Part shown: positions 26,615 through 36,214 of the stretch, piece after piece
Layout: each line of letters opens with the position of its first letter
How positions within the stretch are numbered: position 1 is the stretch's first letter
Source of the DNA: Bacteroidota bacterium
GTDB taxonomy: Bacteria; Bacteroidota; Bacteroidia; Bacteroidales; Tenuifilaceae
DNA: 64,000 nucleotides
Reading direction: 5' to 3'
Assembly (NCBI GenBank): GCA_029560875.1
Contig: JAKQKB010000055.1
Span: 119,178-183,177, forward strand
Made by a program: the position numbers and the translations under genes
Notes under the pieces: model-generated
The model's input: the letters and a program-made list of their open reading frames with translations, nothing else
Databases searched by the model: none
Told to the model about the DNA's origin: nothing

Positions 26615-27043
26615 ATGAAAGAAGGAACGTTCCATCATATTGTACCTATTCAGATTCGGTTTAACGATACCGACCAACTGGAGCATGTAAACAACTCGGT
26701 ATATCAGCAGTACTATGATTTAGGTCGATTAGATTACTTTGAGGATGTGCTCCATGAGCACATGAACTGGGAAGTTGAAGGGCTAGTAATGGCTAGCATA
26801 ACTATCGATTTTCTTGTGTCGATAAGACTTTTTGATAAGATAGAGGTTCGGAGCAAGATTTACGAGATTGGTAACAAAAGCATAAAAATGAGGCAGGAGA
26901 TTTTTAATCATACTACAGGAGTAATTGCTTCAACCAGCAAGTCTGTAATGGTTAACTTCAGCAACTCGGAGAATACTACAAAGCCTGTCCCCAGTAAATG
27001 GAGAGATAAAATTATTGCTTTTGAGAAAGATTTGACTTTTTAA
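26615..27043 (+). CDS. Acyl-CoA thioesterase, 4HBT family
   Basis: A 142-residue hotdog-fold thioesterase. The catalytic region is RFNDTDQLEHVNNSVYQQYY (residues ~14-33), with the aspartate of the D-x-x-x-H-V-N motif, then DLGRLDYF. It hydrolyses acyl-CoA or an aromatic-CoA ester; the precise substrate cannot be read. It is cytoplasmic. The gene is convergent with rimM, the two stop codons being adjacent (27043/27044), so no room for a terminator exists between them. Confidence 0.88.
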   Translation: MKEGTFHHIVPIQIRFNDTDQLEHVNNSVYQQYYDLGRLDYFEDVLHEHMNWEVEGLVMASITIDFLVSIRLFDKIEVRSKIYEIGNKSIKMRQEIFNHTTGVIASTSKSVMVNFSNSENTTKPVPSKWRDKIIAFEKDLTF

Positions 27044-27559
27044 CTAGAGGTCGAGCAGTCCTTCGGGAATTTCCATCAGAAGAGTCTTGGTATCAACATC
27101 AAACTCCACAATTAAATCGTCCGTGGCAGGTATAATAACCTCTTTCCCTTCGGGAGTTTTAATGTAGTATATTGAATTGAGATTAAACTCTTCGTAATTC
27201 TCAATTAGTCCTATTGTTTGTCCTGATGTTGATGTAACTGTGTAGCCCACCAAATCCTTCAGCTCTATATCGTCATCCTCGGGAATTAAATCCGAAGGAA
27301 GCATCAGTTTATGCCCAACAAGGTCGTCGGCTGATTGAATATCATCAACATCATCAAATTTAACTATAGAACTTTCCTCGGTCTTTTGCCTTAGGGCGTT
27401 TATAAAAAAAGGAATCGGTATTCCGTCTATTTCAACGAATACCGATTCAATGTTTTCCTGAGTAAGATTTAAGGTGTCATTCCAAGCAACTTGGAGTTCT
27501 CCCTTTATGCCATGAGTCCTTTGAATAAAACCAACTTCAACAAAACTGGCATAACTCAT
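27044..27559 (-). CDS. rimM: Ribosome maturation factor RimM
   Basis: A 171-residue protein that assists 30S assembly at the S19 region. The N-terminal RimM domain starts EVGFIQRTHGIKGELQV and the PRC-barrel domain is at residues ~90-170 (DLVGYTVTSTSGQTIGLI, KEVIIPATDDLIVEFD). The start is set at MSYASFVEVG; longer readings would run into rpsP. It follows rpsP by seven bases in the common rpsP-rimM order, so the two are one transcript. A terminator was not recognised; the gene meets the thioesterase stop. Confidence 0.95.
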   Translation of the reverse strand: MSYASFVEVGFIQRTHGIKGELQVAWNDTLNLTQENIESVFVEIDGIPIPFFINALRQKTEESSIVKFDDVDDIQSADDLVGHKLMLPSDLIPEDDDIELKDLVGYTVTSTSGQTIGLIENYEEFNLNSIYYIKTPEGKEVIIPATDDLIVEFDVDTKTLLMEIPEGLLDL

Positions 27560-27566
27560 GCAAATG

Positions 27567-28100
27567 CTATGCTTCAGAGTTTTCAGCTTCGGTTGTATCC
27601 TCAGCAGCCTCAGCAGGTGCTGCGGCTTCCTTAGCAGCCATTTCAGCACGTTTCTTAGCTAATTCTTGAGCACGTGCTTCACGTACTTTCGATTCAGCGT
27701 CGATACGTTGCTTATTAGCATCGCGTTTTTCTTTTGCCAGAGAGTCAACTTTTGCTTTTACTTTAGCATCTTTCTCTGTCATCCAAGTTTGGAACTTTGC
27801 CTCAGCGGTATCCAAGGTGATAGCACCTTTACGAACGCCGTCAAGCAAATGTTTTTTCATTAAAACACCCTTGTACGAAAGGATAGCCCTACAGGTGTCG
27901 GTAGGTTGAGCGCCTTTTTGCAGCCAATCTAATGCCCTATCAAAGTTTAATTCAATAGTAGCAGGATTAGTAACGGGATTGTACGAGCCAATCCTTTCAA
28001 TGAATCTGCCATCTCGTGGCGCCCTGCTATCCGCCACCACGATGTGGTAAAATGGTAGTTTCTTTCTACCATGGCGGCTTAGTCTGATTTTTACAGGCAT
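27567..28100 (-). CDS. rpsP: 30S ribosomal protein S16 with long C-terminal tail
   Basis: A 177-residue protein: residues 1-~85 are standard S16 ([45 protein letters not shown]). Residues ~100-177 form an extended charged tail rich in A, E and K. Long S16 tails are usual in Bacteroidetes and are not found in E. coli (~82 residues). It is first in the rpsP-rimM transcript. A minus-strand TACCTTTG box lies 44 bases upstream. The tail's function is not known to me. Confidence 0.95.
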   Translation of the reverse strand: MPVKIRLSRHGRKKLPFYHIVVADSRAPRDGRFIERIGSYNPVTNPATIELNFDRALDWLQKGAQPTDTCRAILSYKGVLMKKHLLDGVRKGAITLDTAEAKFQTWMTEKDAKVKAKVDSLAKEKRDANKQRIDAESKVREARAQELAKKRAEMAAKEAAAPAEAAEDTTEAENSEA

Positions 28101-28143
28101 ACTTACGCTTTTTTAGTTAAACCTACATTGTTTTTTTGCCCCG

Positions 28144-28151
28144 CAAAGGTA
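28144..28151 (-). promoter_or_regulatory. -7 box for rpsP-rimM
   Basis: Minus-strand TACCTTTG is an exact TAnnTTTG match, 43 bases before the rpsP ATG; no clear TTG at the expected spacing. Confidence 0.5.
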
Positions 28152-28249
28152 CACTTTTTTAGTTTATTAACTAACTGAACCAATGTTTTTTTGATTTTAT
28201 TTATCGATGCAAGCAATAATGCGCTTTGCAATAAAGTTATGTTAGATGT

Positions 28250-28278
28250 TTGAAGTCTAGGTCAATATAATATCTTTG
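28250..28278 (+). promoter_or_regulatory. Promoter for the TonB-like gene
   Basis: TTG (28250-28252), 18 bases, then TATCTTTG (28271-28278), an exact match. It places the transcription start near 28285, which excludes the TTG codon at 28282 and supports the ATG at 28300. Confidence 0.65.
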
Positions 28279-28299
28279 TAGTTGAAAATATTTTTGAAA

Positions 28300-29076
28300 A
28301 TGAGGATAATAGATAGAATTAGTACTGGTATTGAAAGTTTTATTCAATCGCTAATAGAAGGCTGGAATGAGCATAAAGTTGGCATTCTTACCACTATTAT
28401 CTTCCATTTGTTAATCCTGATTTCATTTGTAGCCCTAAAAATTGAAACCCGAAAAGTACACTATGGCACAACCATAGAAATGGAGTTTGAGCAGGAAGTC
28501 GAGGAGAAAGAGGAGATTCAGAAACAGGTTGAGTTACTTCCGCAAGATGCTATTCATCCTGACTTTGAGTCGCAAGCAATTAAAAACTTTGCCGTAGACG
28601 CTAGCGATAAAGATTTAAATGCGGGCCTAAGCGATGAGAAAAACACTAACGCTGAAGAACTCTACAACGAAGCCAACAGGCTTAAGGAGCAGATGCAAAA
28701 CAACAAGCAACTGTACGAGGAAGCGCAGAAAAGTCCAGAGGGAATAATCCCCAATACTCCCGAGAAAAATATCCCTGAACAGAAAAAGAGCCAATATAAA
28801 GGACCAACAGTGGCATCTTACTACCTAGAGGGTAGGAAGGCATTACATCTCCCAATACCTTCGTACAAATGCCAGTTGGGTGGGCAAGTGGTTGTTAATA
28901 TTGTTGTGGCGCCCGACGGTAGGGTTACCGATGCCGATATTGATAGAGTAAACTCCGTTACCGATGAGTGTATAAATGACGCTGCAATTGATGCTGCAAG
29001 ACGTAGTTTATTCACATCTACTTCTGGTGCTACAAAGCAAAAGGGCAGCATTACTTACCTGTTTGTGCGGCAATAG
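28300..29076 (+). CDS. TonB-like energy-transducer-family protein
   Basis: A 258-residue protein: one membrane helix at residues ~27-46 (VGILTTIIFHLLILISFVAL), a charged, proline-poor periplasmic spacer, and a C-terminal TonB-like fold at ~170-258 (GGQVVVNIVVAPDGRVTDAD, AIDAARRSLF). TonB proteins pass proton-motive force to outer-membrane receptors. This one lacks the proline-rich spacer and shows no ExbBD neighbours, so it may instead be a TonB-domain scaffold protein. Start chosen from the promoter position. Confidence 0.78.
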   Translation: MRIIDRISTGIESFIQSLIEGWNEHKVGILTTIIFHLLILISFVALKIETRKVHYGTTIEMEFEQEVEEKEEIQKQVELLPQDAIHPDFESQAIKNFAVDASDKDLNAGLSDEKNTNAEELYNEANRLKEQMQNNKQLYEEAQKSPEGIIPNTPEKNIPEQKKSQYKGPTVASYYLEGRKALHLPIPSYKCQLGGQVVVNIVVAPDGRVTDADIDRVNSVTDECINDAAIDAARRSLFTSTSGATKQKGSITYLFVRQ

Positions 29077-29078
29077 TC

Positions 29079-30299
29079 TTAAAATGCAGCCATAAGCAAG
29101 TTGATATCGCGCGAGGGCAGGTTGTATAGCCGCCCTAAGTAATCGTTAGTAAGTATTCCGTTGTAAACGTAAACACCGTGCCTTAATCCAGCATCATCCT
29201 TAAGTAGTTGTTTTATACCACCTGCATCGCCAATGGTTTCGAACATTGGAGCAAACACATTGCTCATTGCAATTGATGCTGTGCGCGCAACACGCGATGT
29301 AATATTAGGAACGCAGTAGTGTATTACGTTATGCTTAACAAACGAAGGGTTGTTGTGATTCCTTAGCTCCGAGGTTTCGAAACAGCCGCCCTTATCGATG
29401 CTTAAATCGATAATAACAGAGCCACGCTTCATAAGCATTACCTGGTCTTCAGTAATAATGTAGCGCTGATTGGTTTCTTCGGGCGAGAGCGTGCCAATAA
29501 CCACATCGGCTGTTTTAAGCACTCTTTCCAGCACCTGTGGGTGAAATATCGATGTATATAACCGTTGACCTAGCAGATTTTGAAGTTCCATTAACCTTTT
29601 TATGGAGTTGTCGAGCACCTTAACGGTTGCTCCAAGCCCGAGTGCTGCCCTTGCAGCAAACTCAGCCGCGGTTCCAGCGCCAAGGATAACAACCTCGGTT
29701 GGGGTTATACCTGAAATTCCACCTAGCATAACACCCTTACCCTTATTCACATTGCTGAGGTATTCAGCCGCAACTAAAACCGATGTACTCCCTGCGATTG
29801 TGCTCATAGTTCTTACTACAGGGTATACTCCATCCGAATCGCGGATGCTTTCAAAGGCTATAGCTGTTACCTTTTTTTGAATTAAGTTACGTAGGTATTC
29901 TCCTGTAGTATTATTAAGGTGAAGCGACGAAAGTATAACCTGATTTTCGCGCAAATAATCAAATTCTGTAGGATTTAGATGCGAAACTTTAAGGATAATC
30001 TCGCTACGGTAAACTTCCTGAGCAGTGGTAACTATTTGTCCACCTTTTTCACTGTAATCCTTATCGCAGTAATTGGCAGACTTCCCAGCATCTTTCTCAA
30101 TAATTATCTCATGACCCTGATTAACAAGAATTTCAACAGCCTCGGGAGTTAAGGGTACTCTACTTTCTGTACTATCGGCTTCTTTGGGCATACCAATGGT
30201 AAGTTTTTTGTTCTTCTTGCTGTATTCCAAACGTTCCTCCTGAACAAGAATACCCTTGGCGTAAGGAAATTCAGGGATGTGTGATGATGAGCGTCCCAT
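29079..30299 (-). CDS. ald: Alanine dehydrogenase / PNT-family dehydrogenase
   Basis: A 406-residue NAD-dependent dehydrogenase converting L-alanine to pyruvate and ammonia. It has the substrate-domain motif PKEADSTESRVPLTPEAV (residues ~39-56), EIILKVSHLNP, and the nucleotide-binding loop VVILGAGTAAEFAARAALGLG (~200-220), then DVVIGTL and VIIDLSIDKGG. An N-terminal extension of about 35 residues precedes the usual start; the family in Bacteroidetes often has this. A minus-strand TACCTTTA box lies ~20 bases upstream (30318-30325). It might also be a transhydrogenase alpha-like enzyme, but no beta subunit is near. Confidence 0.87.
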   Translation of the reverse strand: MGRSSSHIPEFPYAKGILVQEERLEYSKKNKKLTIGMPKEADSTESRVPLTPEAVEILVNQGHEIIIEKDAGKSANYCDKDYSEKGGQIVTTAQEVYRSEIILKVSHLNPTEFDYLRENQVILSSLHLNNTTGEYLRNLIQKKVTAIAFESIRDSDGVYPVVRTMSTIAGSTSVLVAAEYLSNVNKGKGVMLGGISGITPTEVVILGAGTAAEFAARAALGLGATVKVLDNSIKRLMELQNLLGQRLYTSIFHPQVLERVLKTADVVIGTLSPEETNQRYIITEDQVMLMKRGSVIIDLSIDKGGCFETSELRNHNNPSFVKHNVIHYCVPNITSRVARTASIAMSNVFAPMFETIGDAGGIKQLLKDDAGLRHGVYVYNGILTNDYLGRLYNLPSRDINLLMAAF

Positions 30300-30360
30300 A
30301 AAATTTTGATTATAGGTTAAAGGTAATATATTAATACGAATATTGGGCGAATAGGTTTAA

Positions 30361-30789
30361 TTATTGGGCAGAAATTTCCACCGTTCTAGACATATCGAAG
30401 TTGACTGTAATCGTTAGTTTTACAACACTTTCGGAGGGTAAAATATCCTCAATTAGTTCTGGCCATTCAACAAGGCAAATTCCTGTGTCGCCATAAAAAT
30501 ACTCCTCGTAACCAAAGTCGTAAACCTCATCAATTTTATTGATTCTGTAAAAATCGAAATGATATATTGGAGCACCATTCTTATCGCTATACTCATTAAC
30601 CAAAGCGAAAGTAGGGCTGGTTACAGTATCGTTAACTCCCAAATACGCGCAAATAGCCTTTATCAGCGTGGTTTTACCTGAGCCCATTGCACCGTAAAAA
30701 CAAATAATTCTATTATTGCCTATAGCAGCAACAATCTCCTCGGCTGCCTTGCCTATTCCTGCTAAACTATCAATTATAACACTTTGCAT
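30361..30789 (-). CDS. tsaE: tRNA t6A synthesis ATPase TsaE
   Basis: A 142-residue P-loop ATPase required, with TsaB and TsaD, for threonylcarbamoylation of A37 in tRNAs. Walker A GAMGSGKTTLIKAI at residues ~34-47, then TSPTFALVNEY and IYHFDFYRI, and the late LVEWPELIEDILP, all family signatures. It is cytoplasmic. It begins seven bases after porX ends, the three genes porW-porX-tsaE lying in one direction. Adjacency to porX is positional; no functional link is implied. Confidence 0.95.
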   Translation of the reverse strand: MQSVIIDSLAGIGKAAEEIVAAIGNNRIICFYGAMGSGKTTLIKAICAYLGVNDTVTSPTFALVNEYSDKNGAPIYHFDFYRINKIDEVYDFGYEEYFYGDTGICLVEWPELIEDILPSESVVKLTITVNFDMSRTVEISAQ

Positions 30790-30796
30790 AGCTCTA

Positions 30797-32350
30797 CTAC
30801 TTAATCGGACTTAGCACAACAAAAGGAATAATCATCTCCTCCATTGAGATTCCACCGTGTTGGAATGTGTTTTTGTAGTAATTTACATAATAGTTGTAAT
30901 TGTTTGGGTAGGCAATAAAGCTATTGCCATAAGCAAATATGAACGATGAACTAACGTTGGGTTTTGGGAGATGCACTTCCTCTGGTTTCCTAACTTCAAA
31001 AACCTCCTTGGGATTGTAGTTTAAACTTTTGCCTAGTTTATACCTTAGGTTTGTAGATGTGGCTTTATCGCCTATCACTTTTATTGGGTTCTGAACACGA
31101 ATTGTACCATGGTCGGTGGTTATTACAACCTTAACGTTATGTTTGGATGCCTCGGATAGCAGCAATTTTAAATCGGAGTGCTGAAACCACGATTTTGTAA
31201 GCGATAGGTATGCAGCCTCGTCGGCTGCAAGTTCCTTCATCATCTCGGAGTCAGTTCTGGAGTGCGACATCATATCCACAAAGTTGAAAACCAACACAGA
31301 TAAGTCGTTCTTGAGGATTTCTTTAAGGTTCTCTACAATCCTTTGTCCCGATTTTAGAGTGTTACTTTTCTCATAAAAAGTCTTGTAATTTTTGCCAAGT
31401 CTCTGTATTTGAGATTTTAACAATTCCTGCTCAAACATATTTTTGCCCTCATCCTCCTCGTCGAATACCCAAAGGTTTGGGTAGTTCTTTTGGATTTCCA
31501 AAGGCATTAAACCTGCAAATATAGCATTCCGAGCGTACTGTGTGGCTGTTGGAAGAATGCTGAAGTATGTTTCGTCCGCTTCAATTCGCCATTCTGATGT
31601 AATAAACGGCTCTATGGCTTTCCATTGGTCGTACCTCAGGTTGTCAATAAGCACCATAAGGACCGATTGCCCTGAATCGACAATTGGAAAAACTTTATTT
31701 CGTAGAAGATTCGATGAGAGTAACGGTTTATCGTCCTGTTTGGGGTTAAACCAATCTACGTAATTATTCTTAACAAACTTAGCGAATTCTGAATTTGCAT
31801 CGGTAAGCAGCATTTCGAAAATCTGCTTGATACTTGGGTCGTTGGAGTCAATAAGCCGTAACTGCCAACCCACAAGTTTGCGGTATATATCGCTCCAATC
31901 TGCTGCAGTGCGAGCCGATGAGATGTTCATACTTACCTTGCTAAACTCCTGCCTAAAATCGGTTACTTGCTTTTCGTTTATCAAATCCTTTGCATGTACA
32001 TTCTTTTTGATGGTAAGAATTATCTGCATCGGATTTACTGGCTTTATAAGGTAATCGGCAATTTGAGAACCGACTGCCATATCCATAATATTCTCCTCCT
32101 CGCTTTTTGTGACCATAACAACAGGCAAGGTAGGCTTAAACTCCTTAATAATTGGGAGCGTATCGAGTCCACTAAGACCAGGCATATTCTCATCGAGAAG
32201 AACCAAATCAAACTGGTTGCTACGCACCAATTCAATAGCTTCGTTCCCATTCGATGCTGTTATTACTTTATACCCTTTTTGCTCAAGGAAAATAATATGT
32301 GCCCTAAGGAAGTCTATTTCATCATCAACCCAAAGTATGCTTACCTGCAT
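30797..32350 (-). CDS. porX: T9SS regulator PorX (response regulator with PglZ domain)
   Basis: A 517-residue two-domain regulator. Residues ~1-120 are a receiver domain: VDDEIDFL (acidic pocket), LLDENMPGLSG with the phospho-accepting Asp near residue 54, VTKS with the conserved Lys. Residues ~200-517 are a PglZ/alkaline-phosphatase-like domain: VLIDNLRYDQW, ATQYARNAIFAG with the nucleophile Thr, and VITTDHGTIR. PorX with the kinase PorY controls type IX secretion in Porphyromonas and Flavobacterium and can hydrolyse nucleotide-type phosphodiesters. porW lies 12 bases upstream on the same strand, so both are probably expressed together. Recognition is strong. Confidence 0.93.
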   Translation of the reverse strand: MQVSILWVDDEIDFLRAHIIFLEQKGYKVITASNGNEAIELVRSNQFDLVLLDENMPGLSGLDTLPIIKEFKPTLPVVMVTKSEEENIMDMAVGSQIADYLIKPVNPMQIILTIKKNVHAKDLINEKQVTDFRQEFSKVSMNISSARTAADWSDIYRKLVGWQLRLIDSNDPSIKQIFEMLLTDANSEFAKFVKNNYVDWFNPKQDDKPLLSSNLLRNKVFPIVDSGQSVLMVLIDNLRYDQWKAIEPFITSEWRIEADETYFSILPTATQYARNAIFAGLMPLEIQKNYPNLWVFDEEDEGKNMFEQELLKSQIQRLGKNYKTFYEKSNTLKSGQRIVENLKEILKNDLSVLVFNFVDMMSHSRTDSEMMKELAADEAAYLSLTKSWFQHSDLKLLLSEASKHNVKVVITTDHGTIRVQNPIKVIGDKATSTNLRYKLGKSLNYNPKEVFEVRKPEEVHLPKPNVSSSFIFAYGNSFIAYPNNYNYYVNYYKNTFQHGGISMEEMIIPFVVLSPIK

Positions 32351-32362
32351 AGAATTCCGATA

Positions 32363-35041
32363 TTAATTATCAATACTATAATTTGAACGGAAAAACCTCA
32401 AGTAATCATTAACAGATTTATCGTTAAGGAATGTCCCAAAGTTTTCGATACTGATAACAAAAGTTTGATACTCATCCTTCTTCAGCAAATTGAAAACTGT
32501 TTCGTTTTTGATAATTAGGTTATAATATTTTGTGGCTACTTTCTCGTCCTTAAATCCAGTGACGGTTATGATTTCTACAAAATCGTTAAGGGGCTGATTT
32601 TTGATTTGAAGGTCGGCCTCAATGAAATAATCAACATTAAAAGAAACCAAGTTGAATTTTTGCTGATTAATATCGGTTCGTTTTGGAACAAGGAGAATAA
32701 ACAAATGCTCCCCCTCAGGTTTGCCGTACTCCACTTTCGATAAGGTTTGCAAATTATCTCCTTGTATAGAGGTGTCTGCTTTCTCGGTTTGTCCACTTGC
32801 CAATTGGAGTTCTCGTTGCTCTAAGTATGCAATCATTCCTTGAGCCAATTGTCCTTCCTCAGTTTTTGGGAAATCCTTGGTTAATTTCTCCAAGGTTGCC
32901 TTAAATGCTCTAATGTCCGAAGCCTTGCCGTAGCTAAGTGCCCCCAATAATGTTAGTTTGGGTTCTAGTGCGGTTCCTTTGAACCTAATAACTCCTTCGT
33001 TAAAAAGACGGATTGATTCGGAGTAATTGCCCAAATTGTATGAGTTGTATGCTTTTTCGTAAAAAATATCACTTTCACTTTGTTTTTGCTTAAGTTCCTC
33101 CACATAGTTTGGATTCGATAGTAGAAGAGCATACGGACTTGTGGCGTAATTATTTAATAAGATGCTCTTATAATTCTGAGCATCGAGGTTGTTGTTCTCG
33201 ACAATTGAGAGTTTGTAAAGATTATAGTATGCCGATGCAGCATTTGGATTTGTTGGATATTTCTTTGCAAGGTTTAGATAAGCTTGCTTAGCCTCTTTAA
33301 TATCGTTTAAATCATTCTGATAAACCTCTGCAACCTTAATCATTGCATCCAGTATCTTCTTATTCGATATGGATTTTAATGAGTCGCTTAGAGGTAGGTT
33401 GGCCAAATAAAACTCTGGTGATTTATTGGAAAGTTGTTTTTGTGGTGTTTTTGACGTATCCGTGCCCGATGTGCTTGTCGCAAACATATCAACATCAACA
33501 ATGCTCTTATTCTTTCGCCTCCAGTTATCTTCGAGTTTTCGTTTCCCCCATTTCATTTGGAACTCAGATTGGCCATAGCTAATTGATGCAGGGTTGTAAA
33601 AATACCATTTTCCTCCTGCAGGCTCCGCATCAGTTCTATACCTTTGGGTTTGCTGTAAGAGCATCGACCTTTGGCGCTCCTCCTGTTCCAATTCCTTGGC
33701 TTTTTGCTCTGCAATTTGTAAATCGGCTATAATCTTGGCAATTAACTCATCTCTTTCTTTTGAAGGCATTCCTGCAATACGCAGTAAGCTGTCCTCGGCA
33801 CTGATGATATTTAAATTTTCAACAAGTTTGTTTAGATGACGGGTTTTTACTTCAAGCCTGTTATAATCAGGGAAATTTTTGTCGAGAGCATTGTAGGAAC
33901 TATCGTAGTATGCCTGAGCCTTTGTGTAGTTCGATTTCTCAAAATTGTAATCGGCTAAAACTAAGTACGACATACCTTTTTGGTTGTTGTTATCGGTACT
34001 GGATTGTGCTGAGAGGGTGTAGTATTCAATAGCCTTTTCAATATTGCCTTCCTGTTTTTCAATATTCCCAAGAGTATAGTATAGTTGGTCCAGATACTCT
34101 TTGTTTTTATCATCCTTGGCTAGTTTGAGTAGTTCTTTTTTTAAACCAGCCCCTTGAGCGTTACCCAATGCTATAAGTTTTATTCGAACACTAAAAGCCA
34201 TTTCGTAAGGAGGATTCATCTTCAGCACTTTCTTGTAGTTTTCAATCGCTGCAGAGTTGTTGCCAGATTGATACTGAAGCTGAGCAAGGATATAGGTGTA
34301 CCTTAACCTATCTACTTTTCTGTTGCAACTTTCTATGGATTTCTTAACATAAGGTAAGGCCTCTTGATTGTTACGTTGCTTTAAGTGGTAAAAAGCCCAG
34401 GTAGATGAAAGGAGGTGAGCAAACTCTTTGTTTCGAGGTTTTTTTCTATTAGCATCGAGTGATTTTAGCCGGTCCTGTGCATCAATATAATCTCCTGTAA
34501 TGACGGACAAGCGGGCAAGCCACACCTGAGACTCGAACCATATTGTGGTGTTTGGAAACTGCATAAGAACGTACTCCAGTGTTTGCCTGGCTTTTTCGAA
34601 ATCGCCTTTCCAAGCCTGAGCTTCACCAGCTAAAAGCCAAGCCTCCCGAGCCCACTTAACAAACTCGGTTTGATTGTAAAATTCTTTTTCTTTCCCTTTA
34701 ATTAATCCTTTTTTACGTTGAGGCTTAACGGTTATGGAGTGCCTACCTATTAGTGCGGTACACTTCATAATGGTTCTATCCATATCCCCAGAAACAGTTC
34801 CAGTAACCTGTTCGTCGCCAACAAGAAGCATTGGCAAAGGAAGTGTGTAGTTGAATTTGTATGATGTCTCGGCTCTTTTTATGCCCGATTTGTAACTGTC
34901 GTAAGCGTTATAGTAATAGTTATAGTAAGCCGTTAGGTTATGGTATGCCCTACTTGCCGTTGTGTTCTTTTTTGATGAACATGAGGTAAGCCCCACTAAT
35001 CCTAAAACTAGGACGATGATGCCTAAATTTCTGTAAGCCAA
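32363..35041 (-). CDS. porW: T9SS lipoprotein PorW/SprE, TPR-rich
   Basis: An 892-residue lipoprotein: lipobox LTSC with Cys22, the diagnostic N-terminal SRAYHNLTAYYNYYYNAYDS, then tetratricopeptide-like repeats in two blocks (~150-480 and ~620-730), and a C-terminal ~140-residue domain. PorW/SprE is an outer-membrane-associated type IX secretion component linked to gliding and gingipain secretion in characterised species. The start codon is TTG at 35041. It is supported by a promoter (TTG at 35097-35099, 22 bases, CAACTTTG at 35067-35074) about 25 bases upstream. Confidence 0.92.
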   Translation of the reverse strand: MAYRNLGIIVLVLGLVGLTSCSSKKNTTASRAYHNLTAYYNYYYNAYDSYKSGIKRAETSYKFNYTLPLPMLLVGDEQVTGTVSGDMDRTIMKCTALIGRHSITVKPQRKKGLIKGKEKEFYNQTEFVKWAREAWLLAGEAQAWKGDFEKARQTLEYVLMQFPNTTIWFESQVWLARLSVITGDYIDAQDRLKSLDANRKKPRNKEFAHLLSSTWAFYHLKQRNNQEALPYVKKSIESCNRKVDRLRYTYILAQLQYQSGNNSAAIENYKKVLKMNPPYEMAFSVRIKLIALGNAQGAGLKKELLKLAKDDKNKEYLDQLYYTLGNIEKQEGNIEKAIEYYTLSAQSSTDNNNQKGMSYLVLADYNFEKSNYTKAQAYYDSSYNALDKNFPDYNRLEVKTRHLNKLVENLNIISAEDSLLRIAGMPSKERDELIAKIIADLQIAEQKAKELEQEERQRSMLLQQTQRYRTDAEPAGGKWYFYNPASISYGQSEFQMKWGKRKLEDNWRRKNKSIVDVDMFATSTSGTDTSKTPQKQLSNKSPEFYLANLPLSDSLKSISNKKILDAMIKVAEVYQNDLNDIKEAKQAYLNLAKKYPTNPNAASAYYNLYKLSIVENNNLDAQNYKSILLNNYATSPYALLLSNPNYVEELKQKQSESDIFYEKAYNSYNLGNYSESIRLFNEGVIRFKGTALEPKLTLLGALSYGKASDIRAFKATLEKLTKDFPKTEEGQLAQGMIAYLEQRELQLASGQTEKADTSIQGDNLQTLSKVEYGKPEGEHLFILLVPKRTDINQQKFNLVSFNVDYFIEADLQIKNQPLNDFVEIITVTGFKDEKVATKYYNLIIKNETVFNLLKKDEYQTFVISIENFGTFLNDKSVNDYLRFFRSNYSIDN

Positions 35042-35066
35042 TTTTATGCTGGTTAAAAATTTTATA

Positions 35067-35099
35067 CAAAGTTGCCAATAAAACCTACAATATTAGCAA
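35067..35099 (-). promoter_or_regulatory. Promoter for porW-porX-tsaE
   Basis: Minus-strand TTG (35097-35099), 22 bases, then CAACTTTG (35067-35074), one mismatch from TAnnTTTG. It fixes the porW start at the TTG codon. Confidence 0.5.
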
Positions 35100-35162
35100 T
35101 AATAGTTGAATTGCCCATACCACATTTTAACGGAATAAAAATGCTTGTATTGTTTTAAAATA

Positions 35163-35190
35163 AAAAAGGATGCCAACAAGGCACCCTTTT
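35163..35190 (-). terminator. Terminator after the coiled-coil lipoprotein gene
   Basis: Minus-strand AAAGGGTGCC pairs with GGCATCCTTT (one G-T wobble) across a short loop and continues in a T-rich run. It separates this gene from porW. Confidence 0.7.
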
Positions 35191-35212
35191 CGATTTATCT
35201 TTAAAAACAAAA

Positions 35213-36088
35213 CTATTCAACCTCAATAACAAGATATTTGGATGCGGACCAAAATTTTTCGGGATTGGTTATTTCAATCTTCTCCACAGCCCCATTCTGT
35301 CCTGTGATTAACTGATACGAATCCGAAGGATGAGTTGTAATTATTTTCGCCTTCTTCACAAACAGGTCTAAAGTTTTAACTTGGCTAATATCAATTTTTT
35401 TGAAGTAAGAGTTATCGAAATCGGCTTTCATCTTTGTTGTTTTGCCAATTCCTAAGAACCCTCCAGTTTTATCGATAATTCCATTTTCAAGTAGTTCTTT
35501 TTTGCTTCCAAAGGCATACCATGCGGTATTTATAACTTCAGTTTGCGCGGTAACTTTATGGGTTAGCTCAATATTATCTTCGGTTAAGGTATCCACCTTT
35601 GCATTTAAAGTTTCTACGGAAAAGTTCAATGCGGTAAGTTTCTCCTTAAGGTCAACAATTTCAGCATCACGATCCTCTATTTGCTGAACTGTTTGTGCAA
35701 GCATACGCTCAAACTCAGCAATTTTAAGGTTTGATTCTTTGAGTTTTTTATTCAGATAGGAAATTGTTTTCCTATTCTTATCCATTAACTCGTTAATTGT
35801 TTGGATATCTTGGTCAATTTGCTCCCTAACATCATCCTTTAACTCTCCGTTTTGAATGGTGTTCTTTGATATTACCTGTTGCTTTTGCTTAACCTCGGCA
35901 AGGTTTTGTTCAATTTCGTTAAGTAATAGAAAGAACTGGTTAATAGTTGAATCTTTTGATAGAGACTCGTGACGAAGCGCTTCGTTTTCTTTGGTTAACA
36001 AATCTATCTGTCGCTTTTCCTTTTGGTTGCACGATGTTGCAGTAAATATAACAATTATGCTTGCAATAATTAAATTCAATTTGTACAT
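35213..36088 (-). CDS. Lipoprotein with long coiled coil, unknown function
   Basis: A ~291-residue lipoprotein. Signal peptide MYKLNLIIASIIVIFTATSC with Cys20, then a helical coiled coil over residues ~25-185 (many E, K, L, N and heptad-like leucines), and a short beta-rich C-terminal domain (~190-291). The start at 36088 places the signal peptide at the N terminus; an ATG at 36115 would add nine polar residues. Similar lipoproteins are common in Bacteroidetes with no known role to me. It has a terminator downstream and stands alone between porW and the hybrid kinase. Confidence 0.68.
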   Translation of the reverse strand: MYKLNLIIASIIVIFTATSCNQKEKRQIDLLTKENEALRHESLSKDSTINQFFLLLNEIEQNLAEVKQKQQVISKNTIQNGELKDDVREQIDQDIQTINELMDKNRKTISYLNKKLKESNLKIAEFERMLAQTVQQIEDRDAEIVDLKEKLTALNFSVETLNAKVDTLTEDNIELTHKVTAQTEVINTAWYAFGSKKELLENGIIDKTGGFLGIGKTTKMKADFDNSYFKKIDISQVKTLDLFVKKAKIITTHPSDSYQLITGQNGAVEKIEITNPEKFWSASKYLVIEVE

Positions 36089-36214
36089 AACAAAATATTT
36101 ATGGTTTAATTTCATAATTCAAATAGCATGCAACTAGATTTATAACATTGAAAATCAGATAAAAACATATTGGTTTTGATAGGAATTTTCCACAGGATGA
36201 GGAAATATATCACG

